Assembly (NCBI GenBank): GCA_950097015.1
Contig: CATNEN010000005.1
Coordinates: 1,984,001 to 2,048,000, forward strand
Reading direction: 5' to 3'
DNA from: Macrostomum hystrix
Taxonomy: Eukaryota; Platyhelminthes; Macrostomidae
Length of the DNA: 64,000 bases
Part shown: piece after piece, positions 1-13,200 of the stretch
Layout of the letters: each line of letters begins with the position of its first letter
Numbering within the stretch: position 1 is the first letter of the stretch
The notes under the pieces: generated by a model
The model's input: the letters and a program-made list of their open reading frames with translations, nothing else
Told to the model about the DNA's origin: nothing
The model's database searches: none
Position numbers and translations under genes: made by a program

Positions 1-1236
1 TTCATCAACGGATCTCATGTGTTAATCGGCAAAGTGCTGGACAGAGAGGCTCCGGGTCTCACATTGGACCCAGCGGGCAATGGAGTGATCACACTTGGCA
101 TCAGAGCTGCAGACAATGGAGTTCCGTCTCTCAGCTCGACTGGGACCCTCACCGTTCTGCTGCAGGACATCAACGACTCGCCACCGAGGTTCACCATCCC
201 AGCAGGTCGGGAGCTTCAGCAGGCGCAAAGTCTTCCAGTAGGCTCCACCATCATCACCTTCGACATGCTGGACGCAGATTTGCCGGCATCGAACAACTTC
301 ACATTCAGCATCAGTTCTATTACCAACTTGAACGGTGAGACATCTGGCTAATTGACTTCTCATTTTGTAGAACTATTCTGTGAACTATACAATAGTTGCG
401 TGCATTGCACTTTTTCAGACACTTTTGCTATCCTGGGCAACCGGCTTGTTCTTAACAAGGCGCTTAATATCGCTGTCAGAGCAAGCTATAATCTTACCAC
501 TATGTGCTCAGATGGTGTATTTAGTGTTTCGGTATGTAAATTTTAAAGCAATTTTTTCAAGTATGCCCTATTGAAAGAGTAAAAAAACTGAAATATAACT
601 CGAATTTTTTATTCTAGACTTTCTTGGTAGTTTCGGTTGCCCCTGGGAATAACTACAGTCCGAAATTCACAAGCTCGGAGTACATTTTCTCCGTGACTGA
701 GAACAACTGGTCAAATGTAACTGGTCAGTTCATTGGAGTTGTGAATGCTTCGGATAGAGATACAGGACTGAATGGTCAGGTTGTGTATTCAGTTGCGTCA
801 CCGATCACTCTTAGAAATCTTCTCGCTATTAGCGAGGTGAGCGAAAATCAGTTTTCACATATTTTCAATATTTTGCTGCTTTATCTACCTCCGAATTTCT
901 GCACGATCGCGTTTAACTTTACAGAATGGTTCCGTTACACTAAATGGAATAGTGGACAGGGAAGCCACACAGCACTTAACATTTGTTATATTCGCAGCGG
1001 ACCTAGGAACGCCACCACGAATCGTAAGTTTAATTCGGTAAAGCAGGAGGGAAATATAGACCGTTTTTTAGTTCTCAGAAAATCAAAGCGAAGTTGCAAA
1101 CATGAAAACCTTGCAGGACACTGCAGAAATTCAGCTGACTGTGCTAGATGTTAACGACAATAGACCGGAGTTCGGAGCTGCGATTTACACAGGAACTGTT
1201 CCAGAAAACTCGCCAAGTGGAACCGTTCTCAGCATG
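1..1236 (+). CDS. Cadherin exon cassette, copy 1 (five exons)
   Basis: Exons 1-334 (partial), 419-531, 618-836, 925-1023 and 1117-1236. They encode parts of about three cadherin repeats. Visible motifs are the DINDSPPRF linker near 169-192, a variant NNYSPKF linker near 648-668 and DVNDNRPEF near 1150-1176. The last four exons have lengths 113, 219, 99 and 120 bp, exactly those of a second cassette at 7115-8115, so the block was duplicated in tandem (offset about 6.7 kb). The first exon is nearly identical to 6698-7031 up to position 309 and then suddenly diverges. Introns between the first exons are short (82-93 bp). Confidence 0.88.
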
Positions 1237-4200
1237 GTAAGTTCTGTCCAACAGCCGAATTAAAAATGTCGCTTTTTTCTTTTCTGCGTCACCCGAGTGA
1301 ACCTGATCTCGTGAGCTGGACCAATTGGAGTTGTTGAGCGGAAAACCTAAGTCTAGAAGGTTTTCAACGAAAAGAAAAAATTCGAATAAGATAGGAAGAT
1401 TTCAGATTTTTTGGGGGTCTTGCAAAAAGATTATGCATGATCCCCAAATCACGCCACACCAGTACGCACGCAGGCGTGTACATTCTACACTGGCGGCTAT
1501 CAGTGTACACTGCGGGCCGCAAACCTAAGCCGCATACACTACTTTCCCCCTTAAAGCAGTTCAGTCAAGCCATCTAAAATTCAGGTGGCCGGTGTTCTCT
1601 CGCTTTGCCTTGTTGAGCGTACGAGACGCAAAAGCCACGGGCAGCTCAGCGTCACCGTGCAGCTGGCTGGCTGGCCGCCCACAGCGAACTGGCTGCTGTC
1701 ACAGCTCAAGACGAACTGCTTGCTGAAGTCGGGCAGCCGCAGCGCCAGGGCAGTCGTCAGCTTGTTCTTCAACTCGTTGAACGCCCGCTCGCAGTAGCTA
1801 CTCCACCTGAAGTCTCTCGCGTCTCTGTATCCGCCTCGGACAGCTCCGGGTTGATGTTCCAACCGAGGGGAGCCTCTTGGAGATTGTCGCTGGTCCCCTT
1901 GGCCATCGCACCCTCAAACGTCCCGACGGCCTTGTTGGCGTACAGCAGCACGGGCTCCTCGATCAAGTTGCACATCTTGACAGGTATTCGGCCGTCGTCC
2001 GAGATAGTCAGCACAGGCGCAGAAAGCACCGCCGTAGATGCTTCGAAGTCCTCGCAGGGCTCGAACACCCCTTGCTCTTGGCTGGAGTCCACCCGGAGCC
2101 ATATGACCTTCTCGCACCGCGCTGGCAGCTCCATGTTGACCGTCACGCGAGCCACCAGAACGCTTGGCACTAGGCGGCAACCAATGTTGACCAGCGGCTG
2201 CTCGCTGCTGTAAGCCACCGTATCGCTGTCAAACCGGACGACGCCTTCCTTCATGTCGATGGTCACCGTCTGCGACACCCGGCCGATGAAGTCCATGCTG
2301 AGGATCAGGTTGGGACGGATGCCGTCCACCACGGTGAAACTGTGCCCGCTCGAATCGTTCTGCTGATCACAACCTCTACCGTCGTCAGGCCGAGGCAGCG
2401 CAGCCGAGAGCCGTTGAAAGAGGTCGGCATGACGCTGATGTTGTTGAAGTCGAGCTGGTAGTCAAGATTGTGCGTCGTACGGCGATTTCATCAGCGAAAT
2501 CTGCGCGCCCGTGTCTAGCAGGGCAGGCGAGCTGTGCCTGCCGAAATGCACTGGACGATGGACGACGAAAATGAACGACGCTGATCAATAGGCCCCTAAA
2601 GGAGTCGGCGCTGGCCCCAGGCTGCCGAGCCTCAACGACTGCGCAGCTGGTGTCGGGCAGACCGCCACCTAGTGCCACTTGCCTGAGCACCTGCTGCAGC
2701 CGGCTCCCGCCGCTCTCGGGCACCGCCTCGCGATGTGGCCAACTTCGCAGCAGTCGAAGCACTTGATGGCCCTTTGATGGCCTTCCTTGCCTGCTGCTCC
2801 CGTCCGCCCGCCTGCAGCCAGCTGCTGAACGGCTCGTCGGCTCCAGACGGCAGATCCGGCTGTCCTCCGTCGTCACGGCTGCTGACGTCGCCGATGGACT
2901 GACTTCTTACGCAACTAACCAACTCAATGCGGTAAGCCCGGTCGATCAGGACTGTCAACGGAAAAGAGTCCGCGTCCTGTTCTTTGAGGAGCTGATCTCT
3001 CACCTCTGTAGGCGGGAGTTGCATCAGGCAGAACTTCACGTCATTCTCTCCTTGGCGTCCACAGAATCGGCTGGCCGAGCCGGGAGTTGTAGCAGCTTGA
3101 GGTTGTACGAGTACACCAGCTCTCTCAACAGCTCATTAGGCCGACGTCAGCGCTCCTCAAACTCCTCCCTCGCCCAGTAGCTGCTCAAGCTGTCGCCGAA
3201 GCTCAAGCTGTGCCCGATGAGCTCCAACTTCAGCTCCTCGTAGCTCTCTTTCTTACCGTCTGGGAGCCTCCACACAAAGATCTGTGCCTCTCAGGCAGCA
3301 GCAGCTTCAACTTCTTCGCCTTCTTCTTATCGTCCCAGTCGCTGTCATCAGCGAGGTCTTCCCAAATGCGTAGCCACATTCTGACATTGGAGTCACTGCC
3401 GGCGCCGCTGAACTTTTGCGGTAGTAAAGATTCTTGCTTAGTCATGCTGAGACCGCTGCCACCAGCGTAAGACGCGGCTTTTCAGCTAGCAACATTGGGG
3501 TGGGCGCGCAGCACGCACGAGGCGCGTACATTCTACCCTGGCTGCGGACACTGCGGGCTGCGAACCCTAAGCCGCTCACAATTATCATTTTTTAGAAGAA
3601 AAATTAAAGCTCTTCATTTTACATAACTTTTCTAACATGTTCCGCCAACAAATTTTGGTAGGCATTATTCCTAAAAAGTTGACCTTAACCCCATTTTTCT
3701 TCCTAGACCCATAATGATACTCCTAACATTATCTAAGCCTACAATTTTGAATAAGGCTAAAGACTAGAATTTCACTCGCTTAATGACTTCTTAAACACAG
3801 AAAATTACATAAAAATCGTTAAAAAATATTAAATCGACGTTTTCCAAGCGAAAACACAAATCGATTAAGAAAAAATAAGGAAACTATGAGTGTACGAATA
3901 ATATCAAAATATAATATTCGAATTGCATTAAGTCAAACACGCTAAAAAACTTCTATCTCCTGAATTAAAAACCTAATTTCCCGCCCGTCTATATTGTTGC
4001 CGTTCTTGTATTCTTAGCAAAAACATACAGTGAAGTATTTTACCATTTCAGTCAACAGCAATATCCACGACAGACAGGGATATTGGAAACAACAGCTTCG
4101 TGGAGCTGTCGCTCTCCGGAAGCTTCGCCAGCTGGTTCAACATCAGCCAGACTGGTCAGCTGCAGGTGGTCAACGGAACGGTGCTGGACCGTGAGACCTA

Positions 4201-7200
4201 CCTGACCATATCTTTGAATGTCACCGCCAACAACTCGAGGGGAGAGCCGACCTGGTTGGCGAACTCGGTTCCGCTCACAATCATCCTGTCAGACGTCAAC
4301 GACAACGCCCCTGTCTTCAGCAAGCCGATATACAACTTTTTCATCGACTTCTTCTCTCCAATCGGACTGTTGATCGGAACTGTTTCTGTAACCGATGCGG
4401 ATGCCGGAGTGAACGCTCAAATCACATTCTTTCTCAGTGGCGGAGAAGACAGATTCGCCATCGATTTCCGGTCAGGAGCGCTGACGATGGCAAAGTCGCT
4501 GAACGGATCCACCAGCAATGTGTTCCATCTTGTGGTGACTGCACGGGACCAAGGAACGCCTTCACTGAGCGGAACTGCAACAGTGACGGTCTTCGCGAAC
4601 CAGACAAACGCAAACGCTCCGGTGTTCTCGCCTTCTGTCTACACGGCCACTTTGAGCGAGGCTTCACCACCGAACACGTCCGTGGTGACTGTGAAGGCTA
4701 CTGATGCGGACTTTCCGTCGACCAATGGCATCATCTCGTACAGTCTCGTGACGAGCAACTCCACGTCCGGATTGTTCAGCATCGACCCGTCGACTGGCGA
4801 GATGAAGCTCATCGGAAAACTCGACTACGAGATGGTCACGTCGTACAGTGTGACCGTGACGGCCATCGATCATGCTGCCGCACCTCGCACAGCGACTGCT
4901 CAGGTGCTGCTGGCTGTGATCAATGTGGACGACACTCCACCAAAGTTCGTTCCGGACTCATACCGATTTTTTGTGCCACAAAACGCATCGTCAGGCTTCG
5001 CAGTCGGATCAGTGATCGCGGTCGATCCCGACTTTCCCAGCGCCAATCCTCAGCCAGTCAACTACTCCGCATCTGTGCCCAACTTTCTGCTGAACTCCAC
5101 CAGCGGAGCACTGACTGTGACTTCAGGAGTCCTGTCGATCGGAAACATTTCGATTCCCATCACATGCATGGATGCGTCTGGAATGACTGGCAACGCTTCA
5201 GTCCTTGTGTCAGTCATTTCCTCGACTGAGTACTACGCCAAGGTTCCTCAGTTCGTAGCTCCGTCACTGGTGGCATCAGTGCTAGAGAATCAAACAGCCT
5301 TTCTCAAAGTACTCGACGTGAATGCCACAATCAATGGCGGAGCTGTGGATGTGGGCGTCTCATATCGACTGGACAGTGCCGGAGCGACCAGGTTTAACAT
5401 TTCCAGCTCGGTGAGTTGCATGTCAATTCTGAGTACTTTTTGCCCATGCGGCATTGGATTAATGCAACATGAATGCTTGAATTTTAGGGAGTGATTGAGG
5501 CGAAGCCGGAGACACTCGATCGAGAGCTGAACTCTGAGGTGACGGTGATTGTGTGGGCAGTGAACTCTGCCGAGCCCGTATTCTCATCGAGTCAGCTGAT
5601 TCTAATCAGGCTGATTGATATCAACGACAATGCTCCACGATTCCGATTCAGCAGTGGTGAAGTACTGCTGTACGAGAACGCGACTGTGAACAGCACCGTG
5701 ACTGATCTTCAAGCCACTGATCCCGACGTTTCCACTACGAGCGTGAGTCAATCAGTCAGGACTAATTTGTCGCTTTCATATTTTTATAAACATTCACTCG
5801 TCTGATCGAACTCATTGCAGCTCAACTACTCAATCGTGAGTGACAACTCGGGTGGAAAGTTCCGTCTGCAGCCAGTCGGACTGAATGCGTCTCAGTTGGT
5901 GCTGAACGCATCGGTGGATTATGACACGATGGCCGCAATGGGCTATGCTTATTCGCTTGTGGTGAGTGTACAAGACCGCCAATATTCGGGTTGCACTAAC
6001 AGATGCTGATGTGGCTCACCTTTACAATCTGGAATGTTGCAGATTCAAGTGAGCGACGGAAGTTACAGCTCCAGCTACTCGCTCACTGTTCGCATCGGGA
6101 ACGTGAACGATGATCCGCCAGTGTTCACTGCGGCTGTCTACAACTTCTCGGTTGCTGAGCTGTCTGCTGTGGGAACTGTGGTGGGTCGAGTGTTGGCCAC
6201 AGATCGCGATGCCGAGGATTTCAACAGGCTGATCTATGCTCTGTCGGGCAATTCAAATGTGTCCGTCAACTCATCAACGGGAGAGCTGACGACACTGGTT
6301 CGGTTCGACAGACTTCAAGTCAGCCGAATATCGTTTAACGTCAGTTGCACCGACACGGCTGGAAACAAGGTGTGTCTTGTTTTTATGCTATTCAGAAGTT
6401 AATAGTTGCCATTGCATGTTGTCGCTGTCGATAACAGTTAACATAGTGTTACGGTTTGATCACTGCTGTTGATAATGACAAATTTCGCAAATCAAGGGCT
6501 CAGCACAAGTAAACGTCGACATCACCGACGTCAACAACCACAATCCGAACATCACGAGTCTGTCTGCAACATGGAACGTCACCGAGAACTCGACCAGCTT
6601 GCTGCAGAGCTTCCTTCTACAGGTGGTCGATCTTGACGTCGGTCAGAATGCAAACGTGTCTCTCAGCATCGTCTCTGGTGACTCGTCCAGCTCGTTCTTC
6701 ATCAACGGATCTCATGTTTTAATCGGCAAAGTGCTGGACAGAGAGGCTCCGGGTCTCACATTGGACCCAGCGGGCAATGGAGTGATCACACTTGGCATCA
6801 GAGCTGCAGACAATGGAGTTCCGTCTCTCAGCTCGACTGGGACTCTCACCGTTCTGCTGCAGGACATCAACGACTCGCCACCGAGGTTCACCATCCCAGC
6901 AGGTCGGGAGCTTCAGCAGGCGCAAAGTCTTCCAGTAGGCTCCACTATCATCACCTTCGACATGCTGGACGCAGATTTGCCGGCATCGAACAACTTCACA
7001 TTCAGCATCAGTGCAGTTACTAATGTTAACGGTAAGGCCTTGTGCCTTTCATTAAGTTTTTTTTTAAGTGATGAGGCACTCGTATATTGCTGATTTGATA
7101 ACGTTTTTTTGCAGTCACTTTTCAAGTTGTCGGCAACAGGCTCATTCTTAACAAGGCGTTGAACAGGATTTCTCTGCCGGTGCACAATTTAACTATTTCT

Positions 7201-10200
7201 TGTTTCGACGGCGTGTTCAGTGTTTCGGTTTGTGATATTCCCATATTTCCTATAAATAATATTACATTCTGAAGTGCGAGCTATATTCATACTTCTAACT
7301 TCACTTTGCAGACTTTTATTCTGGTGTCCGTTATGGACAGTAATGACCACGGGCCAGTATTCTCAAGTGCTTCCTATGCGTTTTACGTTACCGAGAACAA
7401 TAGATTCAACCTGAGTGATCAGTTTATTGGAGTTGTTAGAGCCACTGACAGAGACACAGGTCTGCACGGGCAGGTTGTGTATTCGGTCGCAGCACCAAGC
7501 AACTTAAAAGGCCTTCTTTCAATCAGTCAGGTCAGCATTTCTCGACACTAAGTGCCCATCTACGCTCGTATAGTTCTGTTTAGAAATTATACCATGAAAA
7601 ATACGATTGACGGCCTTTGTGTTTCAGAATGGCACAGTGACTTTAAATGGAACAGTGGATCGCGAAACTAACGCCCACTTGACGTTTTTGATAATGGCAA
7701 GCGACACAGGCACATCCCCGAGATTTGTGAGTTCCCCAGTTTATTGAGTTTTCCAATGCATATTTCTAAGAATTTGCTGTGCTTAAACATTGAGTGTTTA
7801 GATAAATTTAATTTTCAGGTACTCTGGAGCTGCGTGCCTCTGTTTACATGATTTAACGAAATTTTGACACATTTCTCACGATGTCACTTCTCAAAAAAAG
7901 AACTTTTTAAAACATATAGTTTCAGTACATTTCTATTGTCAGAACAGATGACTAAATTGATGGTATTACGAGTAGTATTTTTCTTTTTTCTTCAGGGTAC
8001 AGCTGAGCTGCACTTAACTATTCTCGATGTGAACGACAATGCTCCTGAGTTCACTGCGTCTCAGTTCATTGGCTCTGTGGCTGAAGGATCACCAAACGGC
8101 ACTGTCGTCAATTTTGTAAGTCTGAGTGCGTATATCGCTTCCTATGTATTTGCATATTGTGGTGATGTAGTTTATCGAAAGCATACATTTTCATAAAAAT
8201 CATTCAGATGCCATCAGTGCAAGCTTCCGATCGGGACGCAGGAAAAAACGCTGCAGTGGTCTTCTACTTGACTGGCGCGGAGGCTGGCAAATTTCGCATC
8301 GATGCCAATACGGGCCGCATCGAAGTGGCGCAAGACGCTGGGCTTGATCGCGAGACCCAACCCAGCCTAAGCTTTACAATCGTGGCCAACAACACTCTGG
8401 GACAACCCACTTGGCTCAGTCAGACTGTCAATGCTACCATTCAACTGACTGATGTCAATGACAATTCGCCTGTGTTTAATTCAGCTTACGCATTCGCTGT
8501 GCTTGAGAATATAGCCGCCCTGTCCATCATTGGCCGGGTAAATGCCACCGACGCCGATCTTGGTGACAATGCGGCAATCATGTACACTATCGTTGACGGT
8601 GCCGATGGTCGATTTGGCATCCTCGTTAGCACTGGGGAGATCCAAATACTCAATCAGCTGGATCGGGAAATGAAAGATTTTTACAGACTGAATGTGACCG
8701 CAACAGACAGGGGAACGCCACCTCGACAGGCTTCGATCATTGTGAACATAACCGTTCTTGATGTAAACGATATTGTACCTAGCTTTGGTATTTCCCCACC
8801 CAATGTCATTGCCTTTTCTGTGCCAGAAGAGCAGCCACTTCCGCTGATTATCGGGCGTGTCAATGCCAGCGATACAGATCTGGGCGTCAATGGCCAGCTT
8901 ACGTATTTCTTGGGGAGCATCACCGCCCCATTTAACATTACAACCGACGGTTTGATTCAGTCCAGCGGTCGACTTGACCGCGAGTCCACCCCCAGCTACC
9001 AGTTCATTGTGTACGCCAAGGACGGAGGTCGCCCGTCGCTGACTGGCTCGGCGGTGGTAAGCGTCACGCTATCGGACATCAATGACTTTAGCCCGATCTT
9101 TACGCAGACGTCTTACAGGGCTTACACCCTGGAGAAAGCACCAACAGGGACAGTACTAGCGGTTGTATTCGCCACAGACCAAGACATTGGTGCGAGTGCT
9201 AATCTGACCTACTTCCTCCAGGGAAATGGGTCAGAGTACTTATCAGTCGATCCATTTTCTGGTTTCGTACGCATTGCTAAAACGATCACCACAAGTGAAC
9301 TGCAAAACAAGGGACTAATTTCTCGGAACACAACCTCTGGAAATGAAACGATCTATAGCCCGTTGGCGCTGCAGGTAAATATTTATAGATTGCGCTTTTC
9401 AAATTTTAAATGGGGCTCAAACACGTAAATCAAGCACTCGTGAAAAACAATTTTAGCTTATTGCATACGACAACCCAGTGGATACGAGCACCAGACGGAA
9501 TGGCACTGCTGAGCTATTTCTCACTCTAACTCAGGTGTTAGATTCGCTGCCAACATTCTCTATAGCCAGTTATGCGTTAAATGTGCCAGAAAACTCACCA
9601 ACGGGAACTAGTGTTGGCGCTGTTACTGCCGCAATCACTGGCACGGCCATCGCGGTGAAGTACAGGCTTAACGCTGAGAATCCGTTATTTTTTATTGACG
9701 AACTGACAGTGAGTAAATCCGGACGCAAATTACTCTTGTTACTGATTGTCCACAGTAATATGCATTGAGCCTGTGCTTTAACATATCTAATTATAAGTAC
9801 ATAAAATCCTCCAGGGCAGCATCACAGTTCGCAACGGAAGCGCTTTGGATCGTGAAAACGCAGGTCTCTCCAGTTTGCTTGCGCTAACAGTGCTAGCTTT
9901 CACTGAAACTGTACCATCGAGACAGAACTATGCTACCGTAAGCTGATGCCTTTCTATTAATAATTTTCGATTACTAAACAATACAATCTATATAAAATTT
10001 CAAGACAGGCTGAAACACATTATCTTAATTTCAGTGTACCGTAAGTTAACTATTCGAAGTTTTTCAGCATTCGATAAAATTTTTATCGACCAAAACGTAC
10101 CAGCCATTTGTTGTGGCAACATTGCGAGCTCTGTCATATTATCTCTGTCTATTCTGAATATTTCTGTCTATCTTTGATTTCGTAGTCCTATTATATATAT

Positions 10201-13200
10201 TTGTTTTACTGTAAGATACCAACGAATGCCGGCTTGTCGAGATTTTTTTCAGACCCTTTCCACAGTCAAGGCTTTCAAGCACAACTCTATCCACTATTAT
10301 ATTTGTATTCCTCGTGTATTCAAACCTTTTAGCTGTGTGACAAGGAAACAAATATATATTTTGGAAGCTATACTGTCGCAACAAATGAAATTAAATAATA
10401 GGCGGGCTAATTTAATACATTCTCCACATCTTCCGTTAAGAAGGCGACCAAAAAGATGACCTGAAGACATCTGGTCTAAAACTAGCTCTAATTTACTGGT
10501 GAAACCATTAAATTCCAGGTGATTATCACTCTGACTGATGTTAACGACAACAAGCCTGTGTTTGCCCAGCCCAGCGGATATGCCTTCACTGTCACCGAGC
10601 AACAGAAGCCGCCAGTGCGCATTGGTTACGTGGTTGCCACCGATGCTGATGCTGGTGCCAATGGTACAGTCAGCTACAGCATTGTTGGAGGCAACTCGGC
10701 CGGTGCCTTCGCAGTCAGCAGTGTCACAGGAGAGCTGACCGCGGTGACCGAGATTGATCGTGAAAGAACTCCTCTCTACGAGCTGCTGGTGGCAGCAACT
10801 GACAATGGCAGTCCGACTAGGCTGAACACAACAGTTGCTGTGACTATAACTGTGGCTGACGTGAACGACAATGCGCCAACTCTGTCATCGGGAAGCAGTC
10901 TAATAGTTAACGTGACAGAGGGTAACGCAGCTGGTACACTGGCGGCTGCCATCTCCGCCACTGACCCCGATGCGGGCCTCAATGGCATTGTAGACTTCCG
11001 CCTGCTTCAGACTGACATTCTGCCTATGTTTTACATCACCACAAATGGCAAGATTATTCATGCTAACTTTTGTTTGTTTCTGTTTGGAACTAAACCGCGC
11101 TGGATTCTTCTAGATTGAACAATGGCATTTAAATCTGCATAACATTAGTAAAAATAACTTTTAAAGACTCTTCTTCTTTTGCGCTAAAACAACGAAAATC
11201 TCAAAAAACACCCACAGGGTCTGGAAGCGCGCTACTGTTAACTCTGGGACCACTGAACTACCTGTCAAAGTCATCTTATCAGCTGGTTGTGGTAGCCTAC
11301 GACCTCGGCACTCCGCCCATGTCTTCCAGCACATCTATCACTGTCTCTGTTGTCAGGTTCGATAGCAACCGGCCGCGATTCACAACCAGCTTCTACAACA
11401 CCAGCATTGCTGACAACCTGGCATCAGGTACAGCTATTTTCGACCTGCCAGCAGGTGCGCGAGCCTTCACTTACGCCTTCACGGATGGAAACACAAACAA
11501 TGCGTTCAGTATTTCAAGCGCCGGCCGCGTGTCCATTGCGAGGCTGTTAGCGCCGTTGACTCCGCGGGTCTACACTCTGCGCATTTCGGCCAGAGACGAG
11601 CTAAACAACACAGCTAGCACCATCTTGCAGGTGTGGCTAACTAGCCCAACTAGCGCCGTGTTCAATGTTACAACTGTAAGTCTTTCTTGGAGCGAAGATC
11701 AACCAAATAGACGTGAGCTAATCCACGACTTTAACACTATCGATGAAGAACTGGGCAGGACGGTGCAGTACTCCATTCAGTCGTGCGCGCCCATTAGCTG
11801 CACGTCCAAGTTTTCCATTGACCCTGCCACAGGTCAATTTTACATTCTTGACAGCCTTGACCGAGAATCTGTAAGCAGCTACACATTTGTTATAAGGGCC
11901 ATCCTGCCAGGCAGTTCTGGTGGTCCCTCAGGAAGGCGGCGTAGGGCTGCCATCGCCCCAACGACTAGTGACATATCGACCGTTACTCTTTCTGTGACAG
12001 ACGTAAATGACAATCCACCAGTGTTTTCTGTGCCCAGTCCGTACAGTGTGGGCCTTCTCATCAACTCGCCGGTTAATACGTTTGTGTTCACAGCGAATGT
12101 AAGTTTGCCTTATCAAAACTCGAACTCAACTTTATTTGAACTTTAGAAACTATACTCGCCAATCAACAGAATAAAATTGGACGCACTCAGGAAAGAAATA
12201 ACTTTCTAACCCACAGGCAACCGACAAAGATGTTACATCGGTTCTAGTCTACTCCCTGGCCAACTTGACAGATCAATTCTACATCAACTCGAACACGGCA
12301 GAGATTCGTACTCGGGCTACCTTTGTATCACCGGCAACTCCGCAGATTGGGATCCAAGTCACGGACGGAAAGTACAATAGATCTCTGGTCGTTGTTGTGA
12401 ACCTGCTCACTGATTCAAACAGCCTAATTTTAACAGCCGGAATTTCGCCCGACACATTCACTCGATACGAAGCACTGATTAAGACAAACTTATCGGCAAT
12501 TTTGGGAGTCGATTTTCGCTTAGCAAAAGTGACATCGGCTGTCTCCGGTAGCGGCGACTCGATCAAAGTAGATCCTGCCAAAACAGACGCCTACATATAT
12601 GCTTACAATCCTACAACTGGGGCATTGATCGGCCAGGACGAGCTAAGACGAATCATAGAGGCCAAGCGAGCCGAAATCGCAGCATTCTTTGCACTTTTTG
12701 GTGCCAGCAGCTACGACGGTGTGCGCTCTCCCGGGCTTGCCAGCGGAAACACCACAGCGACGGGCCTGACTGCAGCTGAAATCGCTCTCATTGTTCTGGC
12801 CTGTCTCATCATTATCGGTTGCATCGTCGCCGTCATTGTGGTTATGTGCTGGTTGTCCAAACGAAGCAAGCGTCGCTGGAAGGAGCCAGACATGAACACA
12901 CGGGAGACTGCAGCTGACGACAATTTTGACAGCCGCCGCAATGGCTCACTCTCTCAGGAGGAGCTGCAAATGCATGTTAAGCCGTCTAACACGACAGTCA
13001 ACGGTGACGCAACGTCGGCGCAAATGGCTCCGGCGCCGCTGGACGCTATGCACCTGGTGTCAAACCGATCCTACCATAGGAACCCAAATAGGCGCTATCC
13101 GCCTAGTCAGTTTGGATCCGCGTCAGCAGTCGCTGAGTCTATTCAACGCAGTGTTGCGTAAGTTGCTATAAGTATACGGATAAACGCTTATTTTTGTCGA

